Source of the DNA: Candidatus Buchananbacteria bacterium
GTDB lineage: Bacteria > Patescibacteriota > Patescibacteriia > 2-01-FULL-39-33
Assembly (NCBI GenBank): GCA_903859075.1
Contig: CAIOLF010000043.1
Coordinates: forward strand, 1-7,671
Direction: 5' to 3'
DNA: 7,671 nucleotides
The position numbers were made by a program, and so were the translations under genes. How positions within the stretch are numbered: the stretch's first letter is position 1; every line of letters starts with the position of its first letter. The notes beneath the pieces are model-generated. The model was not told where the DNA came from. It ran no database searches and saw nothing but the letters and a program-made list of their open reading frames with translations. Shown here one piece after another: positions 1 to 5,612 of the stretch.

Positions 1-27
1 AATTAATTTTCTAAAACATCGCCCGCC

Positions 28-1485
28 ATGGCCGAAGAAGTGATTTTGAGATTCGACGAAGTCTCCTTTGAATACGCCTACAAAAAGCCCATCCTCGATG
101 AGGCCAGCTTCAGCGTGCGGCGGAAAGCCAAAATCACCCTGATGGGCCAAAACGGCGCCGGCAAAAGCACCATTTTCAATCTGATCAATGGGTCGCTAAA
201 ACCAAAAAAAGGCACCGTCTCCATCACCAGCGACGCCACCATCGGCGCGGCGCGCCAGGCGCTGGATCGCGCCGATTTTGCCCTGACCATGGAAGAGTAC
301 TTCGCCAAGGCCTTCACGACGGTGCCGGGCAATCTCAAAGGCCAGATCAAAAAAGTGCTCGATGCCGTAAACCTCGATATCCCCTTTGAGCGCAAAGTCG
401 GCGAGATGAGCGGCGGACAGCAGGCCCGCTTGCTGCTGGCCTTTGCGCTTATTCAAAATCCCGACATCCTGCTGCTCGACGAGCCGACCAATAATCTGGA
501 CCAAGCCGGCATCGATCATTTGATCACCTTTTTGGTCATGTACGAAAAAACCGTCATCGTTATCTCCCATGACGCCGATTTCCTCAATTGCTTTACCGAC
601 GGCGTCATTTACCTGGACGTCTTTACCCACAAGATAGAAAGCTACAACGGCGACTACTTCACCGTGGTGGATGAGATCGCCAAGCGGATAGAACGCGAAC
701 GCATGGAAAACGCCCGCGCGGAAAAGATCATCCAGGACCGCAAAGAGAAAGTGAACTTTTTTTCCAACAAGGGCGGCAAGATGCGCAAGCTGGCCAAGAA
801 GATGCGCGAAGAAACGGAAGAGATGGAAGACGAGATAGTGGATGTGCGCCGGGAAGACCGCACCATCAGAAGCTTTCACATCCCGGAGCAGAATGTGACT
901 ACCGAAGTCGTCACCGTAAAATCCGTGCTCACCTATTACGGTCATCTGCCGCTCATCAAAGAAATCGATCTGGTGATCAGAAAAAGAATGCATGTGCTGG
1001 TCACCGGACCAAATGGCATCGGCAAGAGTACTTTTTTGCGCTCACTTGTCGCCGGCACAGCCGAAGGCGCCAAGATCGCCAAAGACGTCCGCGTGGGATA
1101 TTACAGCCAGGATTTTTCCCAGCTTGATTTCAATCAGACGGCCTATGAGTCGCTTGCGAGCGTCGTCCCGCCGGATGACGTCATGATACCGGAAACCGTG
1201 CGCTCCGTCGCGGCAGGATTTCTGATCACCAAAGATATCATCGGCAACAAGATCGGCGATTTGTCAGAGGGACAGAAAGGATTACTCTCCTTTGCCAGAT
1301 TGGTATTGATGCAGCCGGGACTGCTGATCCTCGACGAGCCGACCAACCATATCAACTTCCGCCATATTCCCGTGATTGCCGAAGCGATCAATAATTACCA
1401 AGGCGCATTGCTGCTGGTCAGCCACATGCCGGATTTTGTGAAGACCATCAGGATAGATGAGACGATTGATTTGACCAAATACTAA
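28..1485 (+). CDS. ABC-F family ATPase (two ABC domains, ribosome-associated type)
   Basis: This 485-residue soluble protein has two ABC ATPase domains in tandem and no membrane segments, the layout of ABC-F proteins, which act on ribosomes (translation factors or antibiotic protection) rather than as transporters. Domain 1: Walker A GQNGAGKST (40-48), signature MSGGQ (127-131), Walker B LLLDEPTNN (148-156), H-loop His181. A highly charged, probably coiled-coil linker covers about 215-290. Domain 2: Walker A GPNGIGKST (327-335), Q-loop YYSQ, signature LSEGQ (412-416), Walker B LLILDEPTNH (432-441), H-loop His466. Both catalytic Glu residues (152, 437) are present. It is shorter than EttA or Uup and ends right after domain 2. 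The second D-loop reads HIN instead of the usual HLD, and signature 2 is SEGQ. The ATG at 28 is the first start and gives a complete domain 1; no clear Shine-Dalgarno precedes it. A terminator follows 14 nt after the stop. Which ABC-F subfamily it belongs to cannot be told from sequence reading alone. Confidence 0.93.
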   Translation: MAEEVILRFDEVSFEYAYKKPILDEASFSVRRKAKITLMGQNGAGKSTIFNLINGSLKPKKGTVSITSDATIGAARQALDRADFALTMEEYFAKAFTTVPGNLKGQIKKVLDAVNLDIPFERKVGEMSGGQQARLLLAFALIQNPDILLLDEPTNNLDQAGIDHLITFLVMYEKTVIVISHDADFLNCFTDGVIYLDVFTHKIESYNGDYFTVVDEIAKRIERERMENARAEKIIQDRKEKVNFFSNKGGKMRKLAKKMREETEEMEDEIVDVRREDRTIRSFHIPEQNVTTEVVTVKSVLTYYGHLPLIKEIDLVIRKRMHVLVTGPNGIGKSTFLRSLVAGTAEGAKIAKDVRVGYYSQDFSQLDFNQTAYESLASVVPPDDVMIPETVRSVAAGFLITKDIIGNKIGDLSEGQKGLLSFARLVLMQPGLLILDEPTNHINFRHIPVIAEAINNYQGALLLVSHMPDFVKTIRIDETIDLTKY

Positions 1486-1498
1486 ATAAAAATATAAC

Positions 1499-1522
1499 AA
1501 TCCCGCGATAGCGGGGTTTTTT
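1499..1522 (+). terminator. Intrinsic terminator of the ABC-F gene
   Basis: The stem CCCGC (1502-1506) pairs with GCGGG (1511-1515) around a GATA loop, is extended outward by A-T/T-G pairs, and is followed by a T6 run (1517-1522). It lies just after the TAA of the ABC-F gene. Confidence 0.85.
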
Positions 1523-1558
1523 AAATAAAAAAAGTCCCAATCACCTTGTGATTGGGAC
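1521..1558 (-). terminator. Intrinsic terminator of the propeller lipoprotein gene
   Basis: This is a perfect 10-bp stem, GTCCCAATCA (1534-1543) with TGATTGGGAC (1549-1558), which an extra C-G pair can close to a 3-nt loop. On the - strand it is followed by a seven-T run and further A/T bases. It sits 8 nt beyond the stop of the gene at 1567-3090, back to back with the ABC-F terminator, so transcription of the convergent genes is insulated. Confidence 0.9.
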
Positions 1559-1566
1559 GTAACGGT

Positions 1567-3090
1567 CTAGTTGGCGGGCAGCTCTGCCGGGTCGAAAGTG
1601 ACGTAGCGCACTTTCCAATCCGTCACCTTAACGTACGCGTAATAGACCTTGCCGGTGCTATCGACTGCCAGCCGCGGCGGGCTGGAAGTCGTCTCGCAAT
1701 TTTTCTGCGTCCAGTGGTCGATGGGCCAGGATTTCCACTCGCCGGTTGAATTCGTCATATAATACACAAAAAACTCATTGGTCTCATCGCATAGGCCGAC
1801 CGTATCGCTCCAAGATACCGGCTGGTAATAGAAAGATAGATGGACCTTGCTCTGGGAATCGATGACCAGACAATCGTTGGAGATACACAGGTAGTAATCG
1901 GCTGAATCGCCGAAGATTTCCCTAAAGATGGCCTGATATTCCCAGGTGTCGCCGCGTTTGATGTTGAGGCCGTCCAAACCCAGTAGATAAAGGTTATTAT
2001 CCTGATCGAAGGCCATAGACACAGGACGCCGCGGATACCAATCGGGCAGTTCGCTGATGGGGACTTGCTCCAGGTTCCAAGCGCCGCTGATCAGGGAGCT
2101 GATCGCGACGTTATTGCCCCAATCGCTATAAGCGATATGAACGACGCCCTGGCAGTCGATAGCGATCTGGTTTTCCGGATTGATAGAGGCGTCGTTGACC
2201 GTGAATTGCTCCCACTCACCGCTGACATTAGTGGCATAGAGCAGATCGCTCTCATTCCAATACCAATGGCTGATGTGGGCGGCACCATTGCTGTCAATCG
2301 CGATGGAGTTGGATAGTCCGATACTGGTGAATCCCCTGACATCGGCTTGATATACCTGCCACTGGCCAGAATTGTTGGTCAGATAGAGCAAGTCTTCATC
2401 ACAGCCGTCGTCCGCGGAACAACTGATATGGACATTGCCGTCCTTATCTAGCGCCATGCTATTGTCAGCGCCGTAGACATAGTAGAAATCCTCCAGCTTT
2501 CCTCGCAACAGCGGCCAGGCATTCGACGGATAGATATACCAGCCATCCGCCGCCTTTTTGGCATAGCTGAGTTTGTAATCTCCATTACGATAAGCCAGAT
2601 GGACTTGTCCGCTGGCATCAACAACGATTGAGACCTGGGTACAGCCGAACATACCAGCATGATAAATCGATTGGTCGACCAGCTCGGCGATCAGCCCGGA
2701 ACTAAGAGTTTCGGTCGGCGCTTGTATCGGCACTGTTTCACCCTCGCCCTCGCCTTCGCCTTCACCCTCGCCTTCACCACCGCTGACAGTCAGAGTGACC
2801 TTGTCGGAATAGACCCTGCCGAAAGAGTTTGTGACAACAGCTTGGTACTCTCCGGCATCAGTGGCGAAGACGTCAGGCAGAGAAAGAGTCATGGTATCGG
2901 CACCGGTGATCACGGCGCCGTCCTTGAGCCAGCCGACCGTGTCGGCATTTTGCGCCTCGATACTGAAACTAACATCGGTGCCTACTGGCACTGTCTGGGA
3001 CTCCGGCTGTTTGGTGATCTGTGGCAAATATTGGCATCCGGCCAGACAGACCAACAACAACATCGTAAAAGCACACCGTAATTTCTTCAT
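1567..3090 (-). CDS. Lipoprotein: Ig-like domain, Gly-Glu hinge, predicted seven-bladed beta-propeller
   Basis: A 507-residue secreted lipoprotein. The ATG at 3090 is chosen because it begins a typical signal peptide (MKKLRCAF, hydrophobic core 8-16) with lipobox LAGC and lipidated Cys19, and has GAGG 8 nt upstream. The frame stays open to an ATG at 3165, which would bury the signal. Residues 22-103 form an Ig-like domain (WLKDG at 54-58, DAGEYQAVV at 78-86) without the usual disulfide Cys pair. Residues 104-118 are a Gly-Glu hinge. From 150 to 500 there are seven repeats of the pattern (S/A)-hydrophobic-D-x-x-G-x-V-(H/Y), with Asp at 158, 215, 266, 312, 362, 411 and 477, usually followed by a strand like LLYxTNxSGxW. 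Spacing of 46-66 residues and the number seven fit one closed propeller of the sialidase/BNR-like kind. Catalytic sialidase residues are not evident, so binding of a surface ligand or glycan is more likely than catalysis (inference). It has its own promoter and terminator. Exact function unknown. Confidence 0.88.
   Translation of the reverse strand: MKKLRCAFTMLLLVCLAGCQYLPQITKQPESQTVPVGTDVSFSIEAQNADTVGWLKDGAVITGADTMTLSLPDVFATDAGEYQAVVTNSFGRVYSDKVTLTVSGGEGEGEGEGEGEGETVPIQAPTETLSSGLIAELVDQSIYHAGMFGCTQVSIVVDASGQVHLAYRNGDYKLSYAKKAADGWYIYPSNAWPLLRGKLEDFYYVYGADNSMALDKDGNVHISCSADDGCDEDLLYLTNNSGQWQVYQADVRGFTSIGLSNSIAIDSNGAAHISHWYWNESDLLYATNVSGEWEQFTVNDASINPENQIAIDCQGVVHIAYSDWGNNVAISSLISGAWNLEQVPISELPDWYPRRPVSMAFDQDNNLYLLGLDGLNIKRGDTWEYQAIFREIFGDSADYYLCISNDCLVIDSQSKVHLSFYYQPVSWSDTVGLCDETNEFFVYYMTNSTGEWKSWPIDHWTQKNCETTSSPPRLAVDSTGKVYYAYVKVTDWKVRYVTFDPAELPAN
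2737..2781 (-). repeat. Gly-Glu codon repeat (in-frame hexanucleotide repeat)
   Basis: This stretch encodes residues 104-118 of the lipoprotein: an extra Gly followed by seven Gly-Glu pairs. At DNA level it is an imperfect 6-base repeat of GGN GAR with mixed synonymous codons (GGT/GGC, GAA/GAG), so it is older than a recent slippage product. It separates the Ig-like domain from the propeller and is probably an extended, acidic, flexible spacer. Similar Glu-Gly linkers are known from large surface proteins of Planctomycetes/Lentisphaerae-type bacteria. Confidence 0.85.
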
Positions 3091-3218
3091 TATCTTACCC
3101 TCGCTTTCTTGGTTGAGGAACTGTGGCTGCCGATTACAGAATGTATGGGAACTGCTCATTTTCATGAGAAAATTGCAGATTTTTCTTTTGTTTGAAAGAA
3201 CTCCTCCTTTGACTAGAT

Positions 3219-3247
3219 AGTGTAGTCCCTTGGCAAAATTATGTCAA
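3219..3247 (-). promoter_or_regulatory. Sigma70-type promoter of the propeller lipoprotein gene
   Basis: On the - strand, TTGACA (3247-3242, 6/6 match) is followed after 17 nt by TACACT (3224-3219, 4/6). The start point would be near 3212, giving a leader of about 120 nt before the ATG at 3090. That leader contains an AGGAGG (3208-3203) without a start codon at usable distance. Confidence 0.7.
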
Positions 3248-3291
3248 TATTATATCTCTGGCTCAGACGAGATGCTAAATCTTTTTAAATT

Positions 3292-3340
3292 AAAACAATC
3301 CCGCCTGCCTGCGCAGGCAGGCCGATGGCGGGATTGTTTT
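3292..3340 (-). terminator. Long palindromic terminator, probably bidirectional
   Basis: A perfect 14-bp outer stem (3292-3305 with 3327-3340; core CAATCCCGCC / GGCGGGATTG) encloses a second perfect palindrome (3303-3322, core TGCCTGCGCAGGCA). On the - strand the outer stem ends in TTTT plus A/T-rich sequence, 12 nt after the stop of the small lipoprotein gene (3353-3937). It is symmetrical, so it could also stop + strand transcription. The inner palindrome can compete with the outer stem, and this class of GC-rich intergenic palindrome may recur around the genome. Confidence 0.8.
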
Positions 3341-3352
3341 ATTAGCTTAATT

Positions 3353-3937
3353 TTATTTCCCCTGCACCCTTTCCGCCAATTTCTTGGCGATCTTCACCAG
3401 CTCGTCGCCGGTGACGGCTCTGTGGACATAATGCAGCTCGAAATATTGCTTGTCATTTAAAATCAAAATCACCTGCCAGGGCTTTTTGGTATTGTCATAG
3501 GCGACATAATTATCCATGGAAATGCTCTCGTCTTTGACATACTTGCTGCCGGTTTTTTCATTGTCTGCCATGTTTTTGGCCAGATCCTCCGTGCGCAAAG
3601 TGACCACTACCGGCGCGCCGCCGGGGATATCGCCGCTGGGCGTATGATCATAAGTTTCGGTCCAGATGGTGTAGTAAAAACAGGCATTTTCGGACACAAA
3701 GGGCTTTTCGACATTAAGAATCGGCTTTCCGAGCGCTTGCTCGATCAGCTCCTTGGGGAAATAGGTGCACATATCGTCCAAGGCCGAAGATTTTTTAACG
3801 CTGTCGGTTTTGACACTGCCGGTATCGGCTTTGGTATTATCGGCTCCGGTGGTAGCCGCCGGGCTTTGTCCGCAACCGGCGAGAACGAGCGCCAGCGCGA
3901 AAGCAAACACCAGCGGAAAAAGAATTTTTTTGGTCAT
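3353..3937 (-). CDS. Small secreted lipoprotein of unknown function
   Basis: A 194-residue protein. MTKK is followed by a hydrophobic stretch (5-18) and lipobox LAGC, with Cys22 as the lipidated residue. Residues 23-52 are a Ser/Thr/Ala/Asp/Lys-rich, probably disordered tether. The folded part (53-194) contains two further cysteines, Cys57 (DDMCTYFP) and Cys86 (ENACFYY), placed to form a disulfide outside the cytoplasm. The pattern C-x2-FP-x-ELIEQALG followed by a second Cys before aromatic residues loosely resembles DUF3558-type actinobacterial lipoproteins, but that is a weak analogy. The C-terminus (170-194) is probably a helix. No catalytic motif is visible. The start fits the signal peptide exactly; no Shine-Dalgarno is present and the leader is short (about 19 nt from the proposed promoter), so initiation may be SD-independent. 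A strong palindromic terminator follows. Confidence 0.85.
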   Translation of the reverse strand: MTKKILFPLVFAFALALVLAGCGQSPAATTGADNTKADTGSVKTDSVKKSSALDDMCTYFPKELIEQALGKPILNVEKPFVSENACFYYTIWTETYDHTPSGDIPGGAPVVVTLRTEDLAKNMADNEKTGSKYVKDESISMDNYVAYDNTKKPWQVILILNDKQYFELHYVHRAVTGDELVKIAKKLAERVQGK

Positions 3938-3962
3938 AATGTTAATGATTTATTATGCTAAT

Positions 3963-3991
3963 ATTCTAGCACTTTATACAATAAAGTTCCA
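3963..3991 (-). promoter_or_regulatory. Possible promoter of the small lipoprotein gene
   Basis: On the - strand, TAGAAT (3968-3963, 5/6 match to TATAAT) lies 26 nt before the start codon. A weak -35 (TGGAAC, 3991-3986) sits 17 nt upstream. The spacer holds a perfect inverted repeat CTTTAT-N3-ATAAAG (3972-3986) that could be an operator, but A/T-rich repeats like this also occur by chance. Confidence 0.45.
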
Positions 3992-3995
3992 CTGG

Positions 3996-4038
3996 ATCCC
4001 CGCTGGAGTTTATCCCGCACTTGATGCGGGGCGGGGAT
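3996..4038. repeat. Nested palindromic intergenic element
   Basis: ATCCCCGC (3996-4003) pairs with GCGGGGAT (4031-4038), and inside it CCCGCA (4014-4019) pairs with TGCGGG (4025-4030). The unpaired segment between the two left arms is TGGAGTTTAT. There is no T run next to it, so it is not a standard terminator. It has the look of dispersed palindromic units (CTGGATCCCCG...GGGGATG type) found in many copies between genes in some bacteria; only one copy is in this window. Confidence 0.6.
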
Positions 4039-4043
4039 GGCAT

Positions 4044-4071
4044 AAAAAAGCGGCAGCAGGTGCCAATGCCG
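4044..4071 (-). terminator. Probable terminator of the AstE/AspA-like gene
   Basis: On the - strand, CGGCA (4071-4067) pairs with TGCCG (4055-4051) around an 11-nt loop, then C and a T6 run (4049-4044). It begins 14 nt after the stop codon. The stem is short but the U tract is good. Confidence 0.55.
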
Positions 4072-4084
4072 GACATTTATTTTA

Positions 4085-4900
4085 TTAAAACTCTTCATAC
4101 CTTCCCAATACGAACACCTCGTCCCCTATCTTGGCCTTGGCGTCGGGAAACAACAGCACTTGCCCTGGCTGGGCGAAATATTTTTGCGCGCCGTCGGTGG
4201 CAATCAGCTCTCCCGGAGCCAGGACTTCAAAGTCAAAGAAAGTTCTGGCGAAAGAAAAATCATCCGTCTGTTTCCTGATGGCGGCTTGCGCGCAGAAAAG
4301 TTTGGGTTCCCGCAGCGGCGGCTGATAGGAATAATCGACCACGCCGAAGTAAGCCAAAAACCGTAAGATCGATTCTTTGGCCAAAGCCACGCCGGCATCG
4401 AGCTCCGCTTTGCCATAGCATTCCACGCAGATTCCGATCTTGCCGGCGCGGAACATATAGCCGTCGGTAGCGCCGGGCTCGATGGCGTCCCAGCCGGTAG
4501 AGATGAGCGGCACGCCGAATAATTTGGCGATGGTAAATGACGGCGGCTCGCAGATGACAAACGGCGTGCTCTGGTCGCTGGTGCTGGCGTGCAGATCCAA
4601 TAGCGCGTCACAGCCGTCGAGCAGCTGCATCAGCTCTCTGACACGGCTGTCTTCGTAAGCATTGCCGTCATTGCCGGCCAAAAAACAGCGGTTGAGATTC
4701 TTATTGATCTGCCGCGCGCCTGCGGCCACCGCCTCGGCATTGGCGACGACCAGATAGACCGTGCCGGAATTAACTTGCAAATTATCCCTGGCCCAATCAA
4801 GCGCCAGCACGCCGGCCGTTTCATTGCCGTGCACTCCGGCAAAAATCGCCAGCGTCGGTCCCAGATTTTTTCCTGCCAGTTTTGTGATTTGATTTTCCAT
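4085..4900 (-). CDS. Succinylglutamate desuccinylase/aspartoacylase (AstE/AspA) family zinc hydrolase
   Basis: A 271-residue cytoplasmic protein of the M14-like AstE/AspA family, whose members remove acyl groups from N-acyl amino acids using one zinc ion. Expected zinc ligands are visible: GVHGNE (His24, Glu27) and LDLHAS (His104). The substrate-binding motif NLNRCF (Asn70, Arg71) matches the family NRxF signature. ICVECYG supplies the probable catalytic base Glu160. Residues 228-271 (APGELIATDG, VFVLG) form the small C-terminal beta domain typical of the family. Length is slightly shorter than aspartoacylase (about 310). No signal peptide. The ATG at 4900 places the GVHGNE motif at the usual distance from the N-terminus; only an A/T-rich leader precedes it, with no Shine-Dalgarno. 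The substrate cannot be inferred. The upstream gene encodes a GNAT acyltransferase, giving an acylation/deacylation neighbourhood, although a hairpin separates them. Confidence 0.88.
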   Translation of the reverse strand: MENQITKLAGKNLGPTLAIFAGVHGNETAGVLALDWARDNLQVNSGTVYLVVANAEAVAAGARQINKNLNRCFLAGNDGNAYEDSRVRELMQLLDGCDALLDLHASTSDQSTPFVICEPPSFTIAKLFGVPLISTGWDAIEPGATDGYMFRAGKIGICVECYGKAELDAGVALAKESILRFLAYFGVVDYSYQPPLREPKLFCAQAAIRKQTDDFSFARTFFDFEVLAPGELIATDGAQKYFAQPGQVLLFPDAKAKIGDEVFVLGRYEEF

Positions 4901-4920
4901 ATATTTGAATTATTTATTTT

Positions 4921-4956
4921 AAAAGATTGGGAACGGATGGCTGCACATCCGTTCCC
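4921..4956 (-). terminator. Terminator or attenuator between the GNAT and AstE/AspA genes
   Basis: A perfect 11-bp stem, GGGAACGGATG (4929-4939) with CATCCGTTCCC (4946-4956) and a 6-nt loop, is followed on the - strand by AATCTTTTAAAATAA. The stem is strong but the T tract is interrupted. It lies 7 nt beyond the GNAT stop and 28 nt before the next ATG, so partial readthrough into the next gene is possible. Confidence 0.7.
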
Positions 4957-4963
4957 CGGCTCG

Positions 4964-5500
4964 TTAACCGAGCTTGTAATACAGCCCGCACTGGTCGCGC
5001 TGGCCTTTGCAGGCGCAAGCGTGTCTGTCGCCCGGCACATCGCAAGGCCCGCAGGTGACCTCCCAGGGCACGTGCTCTTCCCAAGTCTGCGCCGTCGCCT
5101 CCTGCCAGCCAGCGGCGAGCATCAGGTGGACGACCTTGGGGTTTTTGGTAATGGCAAATACGGTTTTGCCCGGCGGCTGATGCAGCATCAGGTTACTAAA
5201 CACCCGATGGCCCAAGCCGTGTCCGCGCAATTCCGGTTTGACCCAGATGGAGCCGAATTCCAGGAACTCAGCGCGATCGGTCGGCCAAAAGGCGACGAAA
5301 GCCGTTATGCCTTGTCCATCAACAATGCCGCTGGTGAGTCCTTGCCGATACAGCTCGGCAAGATTCTCGGCCGTATTGCGATAGCCGAGAATCATCGGCT
5401 CTTGCTGCAGACAGGCAGCCAGTTTCTGCCACTGGCTGGCGCTGATGGTGGTGACCGGCTCTTCATCGTCACAATCACAGCATCTCATTGCAAAGCACAC
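4964..5500 (-). CDS. GNAT-family N-acetyltransferase with N- and C-terminal cysteine clusters
   Basis: A 178-residue protein starting at GTG (5500), the only start at proper distance (8 nt) from a perfect AGGAGG; an in-frame ATG at 5488 is too far and the ATG at 5507 is out of frame. The middle (about 16-145) is a GNAT acyl-CoA transferase: beta strand SIWVKPE, then the acyl-CoA pyrophosphate loop RGHGLG (92-97, R-x-x-G-x-G), an alpha helix, strand TVFAITKN and LMLAAGW (127-132). The ends are unusual. The N-terminus has Cys2, 7, 8 and 10, and the 30-residue tail after the fold has Cys150-x2-Cys153, His160, Cys162, Cys164 and Cys171, which could bind a metal or undergo redox change. The acceptor substrate is unknown; small GNATs modify amino acids, peptides, protein N-termini or antibiotics. 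It has a long structured leader. The AstE/AspA-type deacylase lies downstream. Confidence 0.85.
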   Translation of the reverse strand: MCFAMRCCDCDDEEPVTTISASQWQKLAACLQQEPMILGYRNTAENLAELYRQGLTSGIVDGQGITAFVAFWPTDRAEFLEFGSIWVKPELRGHGLGHRVFSNLMLHQPPGKTVFAITKNPKVVHLMLAAGWQEATAQTWEEHVPWEVTCGPCDVPGDRHACACKGQRDQCGLYYKLG

Positions 5501-5508
5501 GGTTCATT

Positions 5509-5514
5509 CCTCCT
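5509..5514 (-). promoter_or_regulatory. Perfect Shine-Dalgarno of the GNAT gene
   Basis: AGGAGG (5514-5509) lies 8 nt before GTG 5500 and fixes that codon as the start. An ATG begins only 1 nt after it (5507-5505), too close for normal initiation; it would encode just 10 residues out of frame. Most other genes here lack such a strong site. Confidence 0.8.
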
Positions 5515-5535
5515 ATCGGTTGACGGTGCGGTTTC

Positions 5536-5573
5536 CAGCTTAGAAAACAAAAAAACAGCTCTTTCTAAGCTGT
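5536..5573 (-). promoter_or_regulatory. Competing hairpins in the GNAT leader (terminator-like plus long stem)
   Basis: On the - strand, ACAGCT (5573-5568) can pair with AGCTGT (5560-5555), followed at once by T6 (5554-5549): a short intrinsic-terminator shape. The same left arm also belongs to a perfect 11-bp stem, CAGCTTAGAAA (5572-5562) with TTTCTAAGCTG (5546-5536), whose 15-nt loop holds the T run. The two cannot coexist. Farther upstream GCTGTC (5640-5635) is complementary to GACAGC (5574-5569) and could block the terminator arm. The set lies 22 nt before the Shine-Dalgarno. Attenuation is an inference; a plain mRNA-stabilising hairpin is the simpler alternative. Confidence 0.5.
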
Positions 5574-5612
5574 CATTGTCGTCTAAGTCCAGGAGGGATA
5601 AGCTCTAAAATT

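Noticed and set aside
21..32. GCCCGCCATGG around the first start codon resembles a eukaryotic Kozak context
   Set aside because: Gene density, terminators, lipoprotein signals and sigma70 promoters are bacterial; the match is chance in GC-rich sequence.
196..993. Long open frame on the - strand opposite the ABC-F gene
   Set aside because: It is antisense to two conserved ATPase domains, is rich in His/Gln/Asp with no recognisable fold, and has no ribosome binding site or promoter.
2737..2781. Gly-Glu repeat as a CRISPR-like or phase-variable tract
   Set aside because: Units are 6 bases, in frame and codon-diversified, so slippage would only lengthen or shorten the hinge; there are no spacers.
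3088..3165. Upstream ATG at 3165 as the start of the propeller lipoprotein
   Set aside because: It would place 25 polar residues before the signal peptide and has no ribosome binding site at the right distance; the ATG at 3090 starts a standard lipoprotein signal.
5520..5545. TGGAAACCGC on the - strand as a T-box riboswitch motif
   Set aside because: The spacing within the motif is off by one base, it lies after rather than before the terminator-like hairpin, and no stem I elements or aminoacyl-tRNA-type target gene are present.
4775..5608. 277-codon open frame on the + strand across the GNAT and AstE/AspA genes
   Set aside because: The GNAT and hydrolase motifs on the other strand are clear; this frame is a by-product of their codon usage.
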